Assembly (NCBI RefSeq): GCF_018332715.1 | Contig: NZ_BOQP01000011.1 | Coordinates: 62,001 to 126,000, forward strand | Length of the DNA: 64,000 nucleotides | Direction: 5' to 3' | Source of the DNA: Winogradskya consettensis | GTDB lineage: Bacteria > Actinomycetota > Actinomycetes > Mycobacteriales > Micromonosporaceae | Shown: piece by piece, positions 35,506 through 43,600 of the stretch | Numbering within the stretch: position 1 is the first letter of the stretch | Layout: each line of letters begins with the position of its first letter | Position numbers and translations under genes: made by a program | Notes under the pieces: generated by a model | The model's database searches: none | What the model was told of the DNA's origin: nothing | The model's input: the letters and a program-made list of their open reading frames with translations, nothing else

Positions 35506-35994
35506 CGCCTTCCTCCAGCTCAGGGACCGTGCTTCGAGACACCTCCACGAGTCGTCCTAGCGGCCCCCTACTCGCAGAAAGCGCGAGTGGGGGGTCGTCT
35601 CGTTATGTCTGCTACCGGGGGCCGAGCCCTGGACGCCTCGCAGTGCGGGGGTCGGGTGAGTGGGACGGGTGCGCTTGGGGTGGGGCCGCGCGTCGGCGCT
35701 GGCGCGGAGGTCGGCGTTTTATCAGTGAAGCCTCGCCGCAGCCTTGGACCCCTTGATGGAGGCTGGCCATCCGGAATGTGCCCATCCTGTCGACCACCCG
35801 CTTGCAGAAGCGCGAGGGCGTGCGTCTTGGGCTCTGAGCCGGGTGGTGGCAGAGCCCGCACGTGATAAAAGTTCAGCGTGCAGCCATTGCTGAATCGGTT
35901 CGTCGGCTCCGGCGCGGGTACGAGCATCTCTTAGAAAGAAACACGCCGTGACGCTGCCCTTTGCTCGTGGGTGAGCGTGGCCGCTGTTAGCTGG
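35506..35994. other. Intergenic region with a hairpin and a dispersed repeat copy
   Basis: 489 bp without a gene. Near its left end a 12-bp hairpin, CCCCCTACTCGC (35564-35575) with GCGAGTGGGGGG (35583-35594), follows the reductase gene and probably terminates it. At 35603-35628 is GTTATGTCTGCTACCGGGGGCCGAGCC, nearly the same as 57963-57989 after tRNA-Ala. The rest is GC-rich and has no recognisable coding feature. Confidence 0.6.
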
Positions 35995-36699
35995 TCAGTA
36001 GTTGTTGTGGGCCTGGAAGTAGGACCAGGCGCCGCAGGGGGTGCTGTAGCGGCCCTTGACGTAGCCCAGGCCCCACTTGATCTGGGTGGCCGGGCTTGTT
36101 TTCCAGTCGGAGCCGGCGGAGGCCATCTTGCTGCCCGGCAACGCCTGGGGGATGCCGTAGGCGCCCGACGGGTTGGCGGCCTTGTAGTTCCAGCCGCTTT
36201 CCTTGGTCCAGAGCTTTTCGAGGCAGGGGAACTGGTCCAGGCCGAAGCCGGCCGACAACGTCAGGGTGCAGCCGATGGCGCGGCTGCCGCTGTATTCGGA
36301 GCAGGAGGAGGGGATGGGGCCGTCGTAGGGGACGGGGCCGCCGTTTTCGATGGCTTTCTTGCGGGCTTCGTCGGCCTTCTTGGCGGCGATGACCTGGGTT
36401 TCGATTTTCTTGGCCTTGCTGGCGGCGGCTTTTGCCTCGGTGGCGGCTCTGGTGGCGGCCTGGCCTTCTGCCTGGCGCTGCCAGGAGCGGGCGGCGGCGT
36501 GTTCGTTCTGGCGTTGTTTGAGCAGCTGCATGTCGGCTGCGTAGGACTCGGCCATGTCCAGGTTGGTGATCGAGGCGGCTTGGCTCAGTTCTTCCTGGTC
36601 CTGGCGGTTCTGCCCGACGTAGACGCCGGTGATCGTGCCTGCTACCAGCAGGGCGACCGAGGCGGCTCGGATCCCGTAACGGCTCATCTGCCGAGTCAC
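35995..36699 (-). CDS. Secreted lytic transglycosylase-like protein
   Basis: A 234-residue exported protein with a C-terminal SLT-type transglycosylase domain. The N terminus has a signal anchor (IRAASVALLVAGTITGVYVG, about residues 9-28), followed by a charged Ala/Lys/Gln-rich coiled coil (about 40-115). The SLT domain has the catalytic Glu in LWTKESGWNYKAANPSGAYG (about 164-183), IPQALPGSKMASAGSDW and YVKGRY. It would cleave the murein glycan strand. The GTG at 36699 is supported by GAAAGG upstream; an ATG at 36687 is possible. It follows a response regulator by 73 bp on the same strand. Confidence 0.82.
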   Translation of the reverse strand: MTRQMSRYGIRAASVALLVAGTITGVYVGQNRQDQEELSQAASITNLDMAESYAADMQLLKQRQNEHAAARSWQRQAEGQAATRAATEAKAAASKAKKIETQVIAAKKADEARKKAIENGGPVPYDGPIPSSCSEYSGSRAIGCTLTLSAGFGLDQFPCLEKLWTKESGWNYKAANPSGAYGIPQALPGSKMASAGSDWKTSPATQIKWGLGYVKGRYSTPCGAWSYFQAHNNY

Positions 36700-36771
36700 G
36701 AGGGTGCCTTTCGTCGGGGGAGTGGCGCAAGGACGTCCGGACACCTTAAACGGCGGGCGGCGGATTGTCTC

Positions 36772-37440
36772 TCAAGGGGTTGGGTGGACGAGGGCGGCGT
36801 TGTAGGCGGCGATCACCAGTTGGGCGCGGTCTCGGGCGTACGTTTTGGATAGAAGGTGTGTGATATGTGCTTTGACCGTCTTGACCGCGATGTTGAGTTG
36901 ATCAGCGATTTCCTGGTTGGAGTGGCCTCGGCCGATCAGGGTCAGAACCTCGGTCTCGCGACTGGTCAGGCCGCGCACGGAGACAGGTTGCGGCAGGCGT
37001 GGCGCTGTTACGTAGTGGGCGATCAGGCGGGTGAGAATTGAGGGGGCGAAAAGGGATTCGCCCTGGTGGGTGCGGTGGATCGCGTCGATGAGGTCCTGGG
37101 GGCGGGTGTCTTTCAGCAGGAAGCCCGAGGCGCCGGCGAGCAGGGCCTGATAGACGTAGTCGTCGAGCTCGAACATGCTGAGGACGAGGACCCGGGTCGG
37201 CGCTAGTAACGGTTCGGCGCAGATGTCGCGGGTGGCGGCGAGGCCGTCCCGGTGGGGCATCCGGATGTCCATGAGAATGACGTCGGGGCGGATTGTGCGG
37301 GCAATTGTCACCGCGTCCAGGCCGTTGTCGGTTTCGGCCACCACTTCGAGGCCGGGTGCGTCGTTGATGATCATTGCCAGGCTGCGGCGCAGCAGTGGCT
37401 GATCATCGACCAGCATGACGCGTACGCCCGGAGCAGTCAC
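36772..37440 (-). CDS. NarL/LuxR-type response regulator
   Basis: A 222-residue response regulator. The receiver has MLVDDQPLLRRSL and the phospho-acceptor Asp in VILMDIRMPHRDG (about residue 54), plus GASGFLLKDTRPQDL. The C-terminal LuxR HTH is LTSRETEVLTLIGRGHSNQEIADQLNIAVKTVKAHITHLLSK (about 155-196). GTG 37440 overlaps the kinase stop by 4 bp (GTGA). The palindrome at 38317-38334, in the divergent promoter, is a candidate binding site. Confidence 0.92.
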   Translation of the reverse strand: MTAPGVRVMLVDDQPLLRRSLAMIINDAPGLEVVAETDNGLDAVTIARTIRPDVILMDIRMPHRDGLAATRDICAEPLLAPTRVLVLSMFELDDYVYQALLAGASGFLLKDTRPQDLIDAIHRTHQGESLFAPSILTRLIAHYVTAPRLPQPVSVRGLTSRETEVLTLIGRGHSNQEIADQLNIAVKTVKAHITHLLSKTYARDRAQLVIAAYNAALVHPTP

Positions 37441-38300
37441 CTGACCACCTCATCCGGTATACGCGCGACCACCCGGAAACCGTGTCCCGCGGGTCCCGTG
37501 GTGAAACTGCCACCGAGTCCGGTGATGCGTTCCCGTAGGGCGGCGAGTCCGTGACCCGCGCCCGGTGCCGGTTTCCAGGCATCGCCGGGGCCGTGGTCCT
37601 GAATGGTCACGAGAACCGCGCCCGCGTCCTGTGCGATCCGGATGTCGACGGATGTCGGCCCGGCGTGCCGCGCCGCGTTGTTCAATGCCTCCCGGACGGT
37701 TTTACAGACCGCTACCTGCACGCCGGGTGAGACCGTCCCGGCCGTTTCCATCTCCAATTGGGTACGCAGACCCGCGACCTCCGCACCGGCGACCATTTCC
37801 GGCAAGCGGGCCAGCGTCTCCAGAGGCAGCAACGGACCCAGGTCGTCCGGTGCGCGGAGCACGGCCAGCATTCGCCGTAACTCCGCGGTCGCCTGCCTGC
37901 CTGCGTCCTCGATGTCCGCGAGGGCCGCTCGCATCTCGGCGTCGTCGCCGGGGCCGCCGCGCGCGAGGTGCCGGGTCGCGGCCGCCCGTACGGTGATCAG
38001 CCCGAGCCCGTGCGACACGATGTCGTGCAGGTCGTGGGCGATGCGTAACCGTTCCGCGAGGGTGGCCTCCGTGGCGGCCCAAGCGGCCAGCCGGTCCTGG
38101 TAGTTCAGCCGGTTGCGGCGCACGTGCAGGACCGACCACGACGCCATGGCTGTGGTCAGGACGGCGACCGACGCGAGCATCAGCACTGCGAACGGGCCGC
38201 TGCCCCCGACCGCGCACGTGGAGCCTGCCAGCACCATCGTGGCCAGGCCCGCGAGTGGCATGAACTCGAGTGGTGAAACGGGTCGCGGAGTCGCGCTCAT
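37437..38300 (-). CDS. Two-component sensor histidine kinase (HisKA_3 type)
   Basis: A 287-residue kinase of the NarX/DesK class, unusually small because its sensor part is only two membrane helices (about residues 10-60). The dimerisation helix has LRIAHDLHDIVSHGLG with the phosphorylated His, and the ATPase has VREALNNAARHAGP and VTIQDHGPGDAWKPAPGAGHGLAALRERI. With so little extracellular sequence it probably senses the membrane or a membrane-bound ligand. It is translationally coupled to the response regulator. ATG 38300 or GTG 38303 is the start. Confidence 0.9.
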   Translation of the reverse strand: MSATPRPVSPLEFMPLAGLATMVLAGSTCAVGGSGPFAVLMLASVAVLTTAMASWSVLHVRRNRLNYQDRLAAWAATEATLAERLRIAHDLHDIVSHGLGLITVRAAATRHLARGGPGDDAEMRAALADIEDAGRQATAELRRMLAVLRAPDDLGPLLPLETLARLPEMVAGAEVAGLRTQLEMETAGTVSPGVQVAVCKTVREALNNAARHAGPTSVDIRIAQDAGAVLVTIQDHGPGDAWKPAPGAGHGLAALRERITGLGGSFTTGPAGHGFRVVARIPDEVVR

Positions 38301-38316
38301 CACCAGGAGCGTAGAC

Positions 38317-38334
38317 GTAAGACCAGGGTCTTAC
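38317..38334. promoter_or_regulatory. Perfect 8-2-8 palindrome between kinase and ABC exporter
   Basis: GTAAGACC-AG-GGTCTTAC at 38317-38334 is a perfect 18-bp inverted repeat centred in the 82-bp divergent region between the kinase and the ABC ATPase. Its geometry suits a NarL/LuxR-type response regulator dimer, so it is a likely site for the regulator at 36772-37440 controlling both directions. Confidence 0.6.
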
Positions 38335-38382
38335 GGGCCGTGGTCCGATGTGCGGCAAGGCCTGATCCGGTTGCATTGCGGT

Positions 38383-39078
38383 GTGATCGAGATCGAGAAC
38401 GTCAGTAAGCGGCGGGGCCGGGTGACCGTCCTCGATGGCGTCAGCTTCGTGGCGCGGCCCGGGCGGGTGACGGGATTCATCGGCCCCAACGGCGCAGGCA
38501 AGTCCTCTACCTTGCGTATCCTGCTCGGCCTGGATCACGCGCAGGAGGGTCGCGCGCTCGTCGATGGCAGCCCGTTCACCGCGCTGCGCAGACCGCTGAC
38601 ATGTGTCGGTGCGGTGCTCGACGGGAGCGGCGCGCACCGGTCACGCACCGGGCGCGCCCATCTGCGGTGGGTTGCCGCGAGCAACGGGTTGTCGCGGCGG
38701 CGGGTCGAAGAGGTGATCGAGCTGGCCGGTCTGGAGTCCGCGGCGGGTAAACATGTACGGGGGTATTCGCTGGGCATGGGTCGTCGGCTCGGGCTCGCCG
38801 CGGCGCTGCTCGGGGATCCCGGTGTGCTGGTGCTCGACGAGCCGTTCAACGGGCTGGACGCGGGTGGTGTCCGCTGGGTGCGCGACCTGGTTCGGACGCG
38901 GGCGCGCGCAGGCGGGACGGTGTTGTTGTCGAGCCACTTGATGAGTGAGCTGGCCGAGATCGTGGACGACGTCGTGGTGATCAGTGGTGGGCGGATCGCC
39001 GCTCGCGGGACGCTGGACGACGTCACCGGCGGGCACGGCTCGCTTGAGGACGCGTACTTCGCGTTGACGTCGTCATGA
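38383..39078 (+). CDS. ABC transporter ATP-binding protein
   Basis: A 231-residue ABC ATPase of the CcmA/multidrug-exporter type. Walker A is GFIGPNGAGKSSTL (about residues 32-45), the signature is the degenerate VRGYSLGMGRRLGLAAAL (about 126-143), and Walker B is VLVLDEPFNGLD (about 150-161). The switch His is in SSHLMSEL. GTG 38383 is placed at the conserved VIEIENVSKR start. It pairs with two small permease genes that overlap it in turn, and is divergent from the kinase. Confidence 0.88.
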   Translation: MIEIENVSKRRGRVTVLDGVSFVARPGRVTGFIGPNGAGKSSTLRILLGLDHAQEGRALVDGSPFTALRRPLTCVGAVLDGSGAHRSRTGRAHLRWVAASNGLSRRRVEEVIELAGLESAAGKHVRGYSLGMGRRLGLAAALLGDPGVLVLDEPFNGLDAGGVRWVRDLVRTRARAGGTVLLSSHLMSELAEIVDDVVVISGGRIAARGTLDDVTGGHGSLEDAYFALTSS

Positions 39079-39797
39079 GGCTCGTGTGGGTGGAGCTGTG
39101 CAAGCTTCTGCGGCTCCCGTCGGCGCGGGCCGGGGTGGCGCTCGGGCTTCTCTGCGCTCCGGCGATCGCGGCGGTGAGTGCGCCGAGCGAGCGCAGTGCT
39201 GCCGTCGACGTGGCGTTCCTCGAGCTCATGTTCGGGGTCATCGGTGCGATCCTGCTCGGCGTGGTGGCGGTGAGCAGCGAGTATCGCGACGACGGCGAGG
39301 AGGCGGCGTCGACCCGGCAGATCGTGGCGAGCTTGACCGCCGTGCCGTCCCGGATGCGGTTCCTGGCGGCGAAGGCCGTGGCGTTGGCGCTGACCGTGGG
39401 CACGACGGCTCTGCTCGCGACCGCGATCATGTTGACGCTGCTGGCCGGCACGGGAGAGAACCTCGGGCCCGGGGTGGTCGGGCGGGGCGTCGGGTTGATC
39501 GTCTACTGGGTGCTGACGGCGCTGATCGCTTACGGGATGACGTTGCTGACTCGAAACGGCATCGTGCCGCTGGTGGTGCTGCTGCTCAACTCATCGGTCG
39601 TCTCTTTCACCTATCTGCTCTCGCGTGTGGTGCCCGCCGCCAACTACTTCCCCGACCTGGCCGGACCGCACATGTTCCTGCGCGACTCACCGTCGGGAGT
39701 GGAGATCGGCCCGGTGACCGGCGGTCTGGTCATGCTCGGTTGGACCATTGCATTCCTCGCGGTGGGTGCGTACCGATTCCAGCGGAGCGACGCGTGA
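39075..39797 (+). CDS. ABC-2 type transporter permease
   Basis: A 240-residue membrane protein with about six helices (for example AGVALGLLCAPAIAAVSA, LMFGVIGAILLGVVAVSSEY, TALLATAIMLTLLAG, IVYWVLTALIAYGMTLL and VTGGLVMLGWTIAFLAVG). It is one of two permease halves of the exporter with the ATPase at 38383. The ATG overlaps the ATPase stop by 4 bp (ATGA). The substrate is unknown. Such divergent kinase/regulator/ABC sets often answer to envelope stress or antibiotics. Confidence 0.83.
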   Translation: MRLVWVELCKLLRLPSARAGVALGLLCAPAIAAVSAPSERSAAVDVAFLELMFGVIGAILLGVVAVSSEYRDDGEEAASTRQIVASLTAVPSRMRFLAAKAVALALTVGTTALLATAIMLTLLAGTGENLGPGVVGRGVGLIVYWVLTALIAYGMTLLTRNGIVPLVVLLLNSSVVSFTYLLSRVVPAANYFPDLAGPHMFLRDSPSGVEIGPVTGGLVMLGWTIAFLAVGAYRFQRSDA

Positions 39798-40327
39798 CGC
39801 TGCGTGCCGAGATCCTCAAGATGGGTACGCTGCCCGCGGCTTGGCTGAGCCTCCTGAGCCTCGCCGCGCTGATCGCCGTGGCCAGGGGCGACGTGCAGTA
39901 CTCGCAGGCCGGGTTCTTGGTGCTGGCAGTTGTCACGGTCGCGTCGGAGTATGCGGGTGGTCAGATGCGGACCAGCCTTGTCGCTGTGCCGCGCCGAGGG
40001 AAGGTCCTGGCCGCAAAGGTGACGGTGCTGGGTGTGATGGGCGGTGTCGCCGGTGTCGTGGCCGGGCACGCCTGGTATCTAACCCTCGTCACGCTGCTGG
40101 CGGCAGCGGTGGCGTTGCTGATGCGTGGTGGCGTTCCTGCCCTGACGGTTCTGCTCGGATGGTTCTTCGTGGCGGCGCCATTGCTGCGCGGGGGTGCTCG
40201 GTGGGTGACCTATGTGCCGGATGCCGGTCGGGCTGCTGAGGGCGTACGAGGAATAGTCGTGACAGGGCTCTGGACCTTGATCCTGCTCGCCGCTGCGACC
40301 GTCACATTTTTCCGTCGCGATGCATAA
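39794..40327 (+). CDS. ABC-2 type transporter permease, short
   Basis: A 177-residue membrane protein starting at a GTG that overlaps the preceding permease stop by 4 bp (GTGA). It has about five helices (LPAAWLSLLSLAALIAVA; QAGFLVLAVVTVASEYAGG; VLGVMGGVAGVVAGHAW; VTLLAAAVALLMRGGVPALTVLLGWFFVAAPLL; GLWTLILLAAATVTFF). It probably forms a heterodimer with the 240-residue permease. No catalytic motif is expected. Confidence 0.78.
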   Translation: MTLRAEILKMGTLPAAWLSLLSLAALIAVARGDVQYSQAGFLVLAVVTVASEYAGGQMRTSLVAVPRRGKVLAAKVTVLGVMGGVAGVVAGHAWYLTLVTLLAAAVALLMRGGVPALTVLLGWFFVAAPLLRGGARWVTYVPDAGRAAEGVRGIVVTGLWTLILLAAATVTFFRRDA

Positions 40328-40692
40328 GGCGGGCCGGTGGGTGGGCTGGTCGGTGCCATCGGACTGGGCGGTGCCGTCAGGGTGGGCGGTGCCATCAGGG
40401 TGGGCGGTGCCATCGGGGTGGTGCCGGTTGCGGCCGGGGTGATGGCGGATGCGGTTCGCGGCTCGGCCCTGGTGGGCGGCGTGGGGCCATAACGGCGTTG
40501 CGGCGTTTTCCATAGCATCGGCGCGAAAGGGGTGGGCGGCTGCGTACAAATAGGATTGACCGGGCGTACAAAGGCGCACAATGGCGCGGTCATTTTAGGC
40601 GTTGACTGCTCTTCCGTTACCTGAGTGAGAAAGGAACGTCATCCAATGTGTTTACGATCCGGCGGATACCAGTCCTCGGAGGAAAAATCTCT
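40328..40692. repeat. Intergenic region with an 18-bp repeat, then nuclease promoter region
   Basis: From about 40335 to 40430 the DNA repeats GGTGGGCGGTGCCATC, with three good 18-bp units near 40367-40420. From about 40545 it becomes less GC-rich and holds TTGACC/TTGACT hexamers at about 40556 and 40602, as expected for the promoter of the large nuclease gene. The ribosome site GGAGGAAAA (40678-40686) fixes the ATG at 40693. I saw no clear PHO box. Confidence 0.6.
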
Positions 40693-43600
40693 ATGCGTCG
40701 ATATATGCGCAAAGCGGGTGCCGCTGCGGTAGCCACCGCGCTGGGCCTCAGCTTCACCGGTTCCCCCGCGCGCGCTGCGGAAGCCGGGACCACGCCGTTC
40801 ATCAGTGAGATCCACTACGACAACGCGGGCACCGACAGTGGCGAGTCGATCGAGGTCGAGGCGCCCGTGGGCTTCGATCTGACCGGCTGGCAGATCGTGC
40901 TGTACAACGGCAACGGTGGAGCGGCCTACGACACCAAGGCGCTGAGCGGGGTCGTTCCCGCCGCGGGTGTGAAGGTCCAGACCTACGGCGTGGACGGGAT
41001 TCAGAACGGCGCGCCCGACGGTGTGGCCCTGGTCGCCGCCGACGGGACGGTCGCGGAATTCCTCACCTACGAGGGCACGTTCACCGCGGTCGGGGGGCCG
41101 GCTGCGGGCAAGACCGGCGTCGACATCGGGGTGAGCGAGACCAGTGCCCCGGTCGGCCAGTCGCTGCAGAAGATCAACGGCGTGTGGCAGGGCCCGCTGA
41201 CCAGCACGTTCGGTGCGCTCAACACGGCGGGGACACCCGGCGATCCCGATCCCGAGGAGCCGGCCGACTGCACCGTGACGCCGGATCACACGATCGCTGA
41301 GGTGCAGGGCACCGGTGCGGACACCCCGCTCGCCGGGACCCGCGTCACCGTCGAGGGCGTCGTGACCGCTGACCACCGCACCGGTGGCTACAACGGCTTC
41401 TACATCCAGACCGCGGGCTCCGGTGGGAACCGGCCGGTTGCCGCGGGCACCGCCTCCGACGGTCTCTTCGTGTACGCGGTCGCGGCGAACCTGCCGGCCG
41501 TGGCGATCGGTGACGTCGTCCGGGTCAGCGGTACGCCGAGTGAGTACAACGCCTTCACGGAGCTGACCCTCGCCGCGAAGACCGACACCCAGGTCTGCTC
41601 GCACGACGCGACGCTGCCGACGCCCGTCGCGCTGAAGCTCCCGCTCGACGACGCGGCGCGCGAGTCCGCCGAGTCGATGCTGGTGGCGCCGTCCGGGGCG
41701 TACGCCGTCTCCGATGTCTACAACACCAACCGTTACGGCGAGATCGTGCTCGCCGGTGGCGACAAGCCGGCGAAGGTTCCGACCGACGTGGCGCGGCCCG
41801 GCACCGACGCCGCGGCGAAGGTGAAGGCCGACAACAAGCTCGACCGGATCCTGCTCGACGACGGCAAGACCACGAACCTCTCGACCGCCGGTCTCGCCCC
41901 GCCGTACCTGGCGAAGGACGACCCGCTGCGCGTCGGTGACACGGTCGCCGCGTTCGGTCCGGTCGTTCTGTCGTACGGGTTCGCCGAGTGGCGTCTGCAG
42001 CCGGCCACCCCGGTCGACGCGACCACCCCGGCGGCCCAGCGGACGACGTTCGCGGACACCAACGCTCGCACGGCCAACCCGGTCGACGTCGGCGGTGACA
42101 TCCGCCTCGCGAGCTTCAACGTCCTGAACTACTTCGTCCACTTCGGTGGCGAGGCCCGGGGCGCGACCGACGCGGCCGCGCTCGCGAAGCAGCAGGCGAA
42201 GATCGTCTCGGCGATCTCCGCGCTGGATGCCGACGTCGTCGCGCTGATGGAGATCGAGAATTCCGTCCGGTTCGAGGCGAACGACCCGCAGCTGGCGCTC
42301 AAGACCCTGGTCGGTGCGCTGAACGCGAAGGACGGCGCGGGCACCTGGGACTACGTGCGCTCACCGGCCGAGCTGCCGGGCGCCGCGCAGCAGGACTACA
42401 TCACCACCGCGATCATCTTCAAGCCGGCGAAGGTCACCCCGAAGGGTGCCTCGCGTTCGGTCAACGACGAGACCGTGTGGGCGAACGCGCGCGAGCCGAT
42501 CGCGCAGACGTTCACCTCCGGGACGATCGACTTCACGGTCGTCGCCAACCACCTCAAGTCGAAGAGCGCCTCGGTCGCCCCGACCGGCGACAACGTCGAC
42601 ACCGGTGACGGGCAGGGCCCGTACAACGGCGACCGCAAGCGTCAGGCCGCCGCGCTCGCGACGTTCGTGGACGGCGTGAAGGCCGACAGCAAGACCGACA
42701 AGGTGCTGCTGCTGGGTGATTTCAACGCCTACACGCAGGAGGACCCGGTACAGGTCCTGTACGACAAGGGCTACACCGATCTGCACAGTACGTTCGCGCC
42801 GGGCAAGAACTCGTACGTCTTCGGCGGCGAGTCCGGCTCGCTCGACCACGCGTTCGCCACGCCGTCGCTCGCCGACCGGGTCACCGGCGTCGACATCTGG
42901 AACATCAACTCCGTCGAGTCGTTCGCGTACGAGTACGACGGCTACGCACCGTTCTACGAGGACGGCCCGTACCGCGCCAGCGACCACGACCCGGTCGTCA
43001 TCGGCCTGAACACCAAGGCGGCCGGCCCGGTCGACCTGCAGCTGCTGAGCATCAACGACTTCCACGGCCGGCTCGAGTCGCCGACCGCCGGGGTCGGCGG
43101 TGCCGCCCAGCTCGTGGGTGCGGTCAACCAGCTGCGTGCGCAGAACCCGAACACCGCGTGGGTCTCGGCCGGCGACAACATCGGCGCGTCCACGTTCATC
43201 TCGGCGATCGACGGTGACAACCCGACGATCGACGCGCTCAACTCCGGTGGCCTGGCCGTCTCCGCCGTCGGTAACCACGAGTTCGACAAGGGCCTCGCCG
43301 ACCTGACCGGCCGGGTCTCGGACCGCGCGGACTTCCCGTACCTCGCGGCCAACGTCTACAAGGACGGCCAGCGCGTTCTGCCCGGCTACTCGGTGCAGAC
43401 GCTCGGCGGCGTACGGGTGGGCTACATCGGCGTCGTCACCGAGCAGACCGGTTCGCTGGTCAGCCCGGACGGCATCAAGGGCGTGGAGTTCCGCGACCCG
43501 GTGGCCGAGGCGAACAAGCTCGCGACGGAGCTCTCCGACGGCAACGAGGCGAACGGCGAGGCCGACGTGCTCGTGCTGCTCGCCCACGAGGGCGCGGCGA

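Noticed and set aside
35535..35549. CACCTCCAC, like the tmRNA 3' end, as a possible att site
   Set aside because: The match is only about nine bases, is not flanked by the TTCGATTCCCGG arm, and no integrase lies between.
40328..40692. PHO box in front of the nuclease/5'-nucleotidase
   Set aside because: I looked for GTTCACC-type direct repeats and saw none. Phosphate control cannot be claimed.
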